From assembly GCA_963752755.1 (NCBI GenBank), contig CAVVZJ010000003.1, positions 496,001 to 560,000 on the forward strand: a stretch of DNA of 64,000 nt, in the 5' to 3' direction. The position numbers were made by a program, and so were the translations under genes. The notes beneath the pieces were generated by a model, which made no database searches, had not been told where the DNA came from, and saw only the letters and a program-made list of their open reading frames with translations. This stretch comes from CAVVZJ01 sp963752755 (GTDB lineage Bacteria; Planctomycetota; Planctomycetia; Isosphaerales; Isosphaeraceae). Below, piece after piece: positions 62,826 through 64,000 of this stretch; the first letter of the stretch is position 1; the number at the start of each line of letters is the position of its first letter.

Positions 62826-63293
62826 ATGTCCGGCTGGTTTTATCAGGTCAACGGCTTCGAGCTGGGTCCCGTTCCGACGCCCGAGATCCAGCGATTGCTG
62901 CAGAAAGGACGCATCGCCCCCGACACGCCCGTTCGTCGGGAAGGCGACGGCAGCTGGCGGACGGCCGATCGCCTGCCGGTCGCCGACGACCCCGCGCCCC
63001 GATCGATGGTTGCCGCGATCCGATCGAGGCCCGCGCCCCGTCGCCGCGACGTTCTCGATCGGTTCGCCGTGCTCGGCATCCCGATCGGCGTGGCGCTGAT
63101 CCTGCCTCGGGACGGGATCGCCCACTCGCTGGGGCTCGTGATCCTGGCACCGTCGCTCGCCGCCTTGATCCATCGGCTCGTGAAAATGACCGATGATCTG
63201 AGGGCGCTTCGAGAGACGGCCGGCCTGGGCCGGTCCGACGACGATCGCGATCCCGTGGACTCCACCCGGCCCGGCCAGAGCGGTCGGTCCTGA
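62826..63293 (+). CDS. GYF_2-domain membrane protein
   Basis: A 155-residue protein from ATG 62826 (GGGAGG upstream). The N-terminal MSGWFYQVNGFELGPVPTPE, IQRLLQKGRIAPDTPVRREG and WRTADRL is the GYF_2 domain (DUF4339-like), which usually precedes a membrane part. Hydrophobic helices are RFAVLGIPIGVALILP and GLVILAPSLAALIHRLVK. The C-terminus is charged. Such proteins are numerous in planctomycetes; peptide binding is inferred from the GYF fold. It is divergent from the RluE-like gene and is followed at 63409 by the zinc-ribbon gene. Confidence 0.87.
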   Translation: MSGWFYQVNGFELGPVPTPEIQRLLQKGRIAPDTPVRREGDGSWRTADRLPVADDPAPRSMVAAIRSRPAPRRRDVLDRFAVLGIPIGVALILPRDGIAHSLGLVILAPSLAALIHRLVKMTDDLRALRETAGLGRSDDDRDPVDSTRPGQSGRS

Positions 63294-63408
63294 TCGTCTC
63301 GACGACGCCCCATGCCGGTGGCCCCCGAGCCTCAGACGCGAGGCTGGGGTTGAACCCGGAAGCCCCTTTCTCCTACAATCGTCGTAGAGCCAGGCTCGAG
63401 GGACCACC

Positions 63409-63852
63409 ATGACGTCGTCGATGGCCTGCCAATCCTGCGGGAAGGTGCTTCCGGAGCCGGGCCGGGCCTGTCCGTCGTGCGGACGTCGGTTCGAAGACGA
63501 CGATTGGATCATGGCGTGGGTCACCTCGCCGAGAGCGGAGCGCGGGACGGAGCGGGCCTCCACCTGCCACTTCTGTGGCTACGAAGGGCCGATGGAACGC
63601 GACCGGGAGCAGGGGTCGGAGTGCTGTCCGGCGTGTCGCGGCCTTCAAAGCGTGGCGCCTTCCCCGGAGATCCTGATCGGCTTTCATCAGGTCGCCTGCC
63701 CGGATTGCGAATTTGCATTCCAGCTCTCTGAGGATGATCGGGGCAAGACGGTCCTCTGTCCGGGCTGCAAACGGTTCCTCGGCTGTCTGCTTCCCGATCA
63801 GCGGCGCAAGCCCTGGCGACGCCGGGCGAAAGCCCGGTGGAACGCCCCCTGA
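63409..63852 (+). CDS. triple zinc-ribbon protein
   Basis: A 147-residue protein from ATG 63409. Three Cys4 modules are visible: Cys7-Cys10/Cys21-Cys24 (ACQSC...CPSC), Cys53-Cys56/Cys73-Cys76 (CHFC...CPAC) and Cys97-Cys100/Cys117-Cys120 (CPDC...CPGC). The last module, with FAFQLSEDDRGKTVLCPGCK, resembles MJ0042-type ribbons that bind zinc in many planctomycete proteins. There are no other domains and no signal. It could bind nucleic acid or protein; no partner is evident. The remaining bases to the right edge (63853-64000) hold no gene I can support. Confidence 0.82.
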   Translation: MTSSMACQSCGKVLPEPGRACPSCGRRFEDDDWIMAWVTSPRAERGTERASTCHFCGYEGPMERDREQGSECCPACRGLQSVAPSPEILIGFHQVACPDCEFAFQLSEDDRGKTVLCPGCKRFLGCLLPDQRRKPWRRRAKARWNAP

Positions 63853-64000
63853 ACGGCCCGAGGGCGGCAACGGTATGCCCGCGGCCAACACGGTTTTCGC
63901 ACCCGATCGCCGTCCTCTCCGATGGCGTCGGGCGTCCACGCCGACCCGATTCGCGACCGCCGAACGCGGGGTCGCCTCGCTCCGGCGACGGGACGGGGCC

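Overview
The window looks like chromosomal DNA of a planctomycete, most likely the Isosphaeraceae/Singulisphaera side of Planctomycetota. It is very GC-rich. It carries families typical of that phylum: DUF1501, DUF1549/DUF1553 with c-type haem motifs, a cytochrome/WD40 protein, PPC-domain proteins, FG-GAP proteins, an N-terminal LExRxLLS-type motif on secreted proteins, Tat signals on TIM-barrel enzymes, and a four-helix copper-storage protein. I see no phage, plasmid, IS element, CRISPR array, rRNA or credible tRNA. The taxonomic call is an inference from gene content.

Layout. 1-3125: the edge of a membrane gene, a subtilisin with two DUF4214 modules, and a methyltransferase. 3379-11681 (+): a DisA-like (DACNV-type) sensor, copper-storage protein, FG-GAP propeller, DUF5009-like membrane acyltransferase, DUF11 secreted protein, zinc-ribbon/acyl-carrier fusion, mannonate-dehydratase homologue and quinone oxidoreductase. 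11721-15586 (-): two hypotheticals, a MacB/LolCDE-like ABC pair and FxsA. 15925-22561: a broken CehA/McbA-type PHP metallohydrolase, a GH-A glycosidase and a TadE/TadG-like group. 22501-28472: DUF2721, two tandem dynamin-like GTPases and an AI-2E family permease. 28466-39739 (-): a long co-oriented block with PPC, gluconokinase, cytochrome-WD40, DUF1501, DUF427, DUF1549/DUF1553, DUF1569, a membrane protein and DUF4188. 40443-41337: a gene-free stretch with three copies of a roughly 110 bp repeat; a fourth copy lies at 53005-53115. 41338-50282: IMPase, a giant haem/HEAT protein (broken), an exported methyltransferase, DUF488, a lipoprotein with 11-residue-like repeats, GT2, and a Cys/Gly/Tyr-rich repeat protein. 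50627-55342 (+): an HTTM operon and an SLC13 transporter. 55560-63852: sulfotransferase, a metzincin-like protease, a HEAT/TPR-like protein, two pseudouridine synthases, a hydroxypyruvate-isomerase-like protein, a GYF_2 protein and a triple zinc-ribbon protein.

Two general points matter for use of this annotation. First, about ten genes are interrupted by small frameshifts (and one in-frame stop) although the protein reads well on both sides of each break. This may be assembly or sequencing error rather than decay, so spans for these genes cover the whole reconstructed locus. Second, GC richness creates very long antisense shadow ORFs, which were excluded.

The least explained items are the four-copy noncoding repeat, the tandem GTPase pair, the zinc-ribbon/ACP fusion, the DisA-like sensor and the CYGGG-repeat protein.
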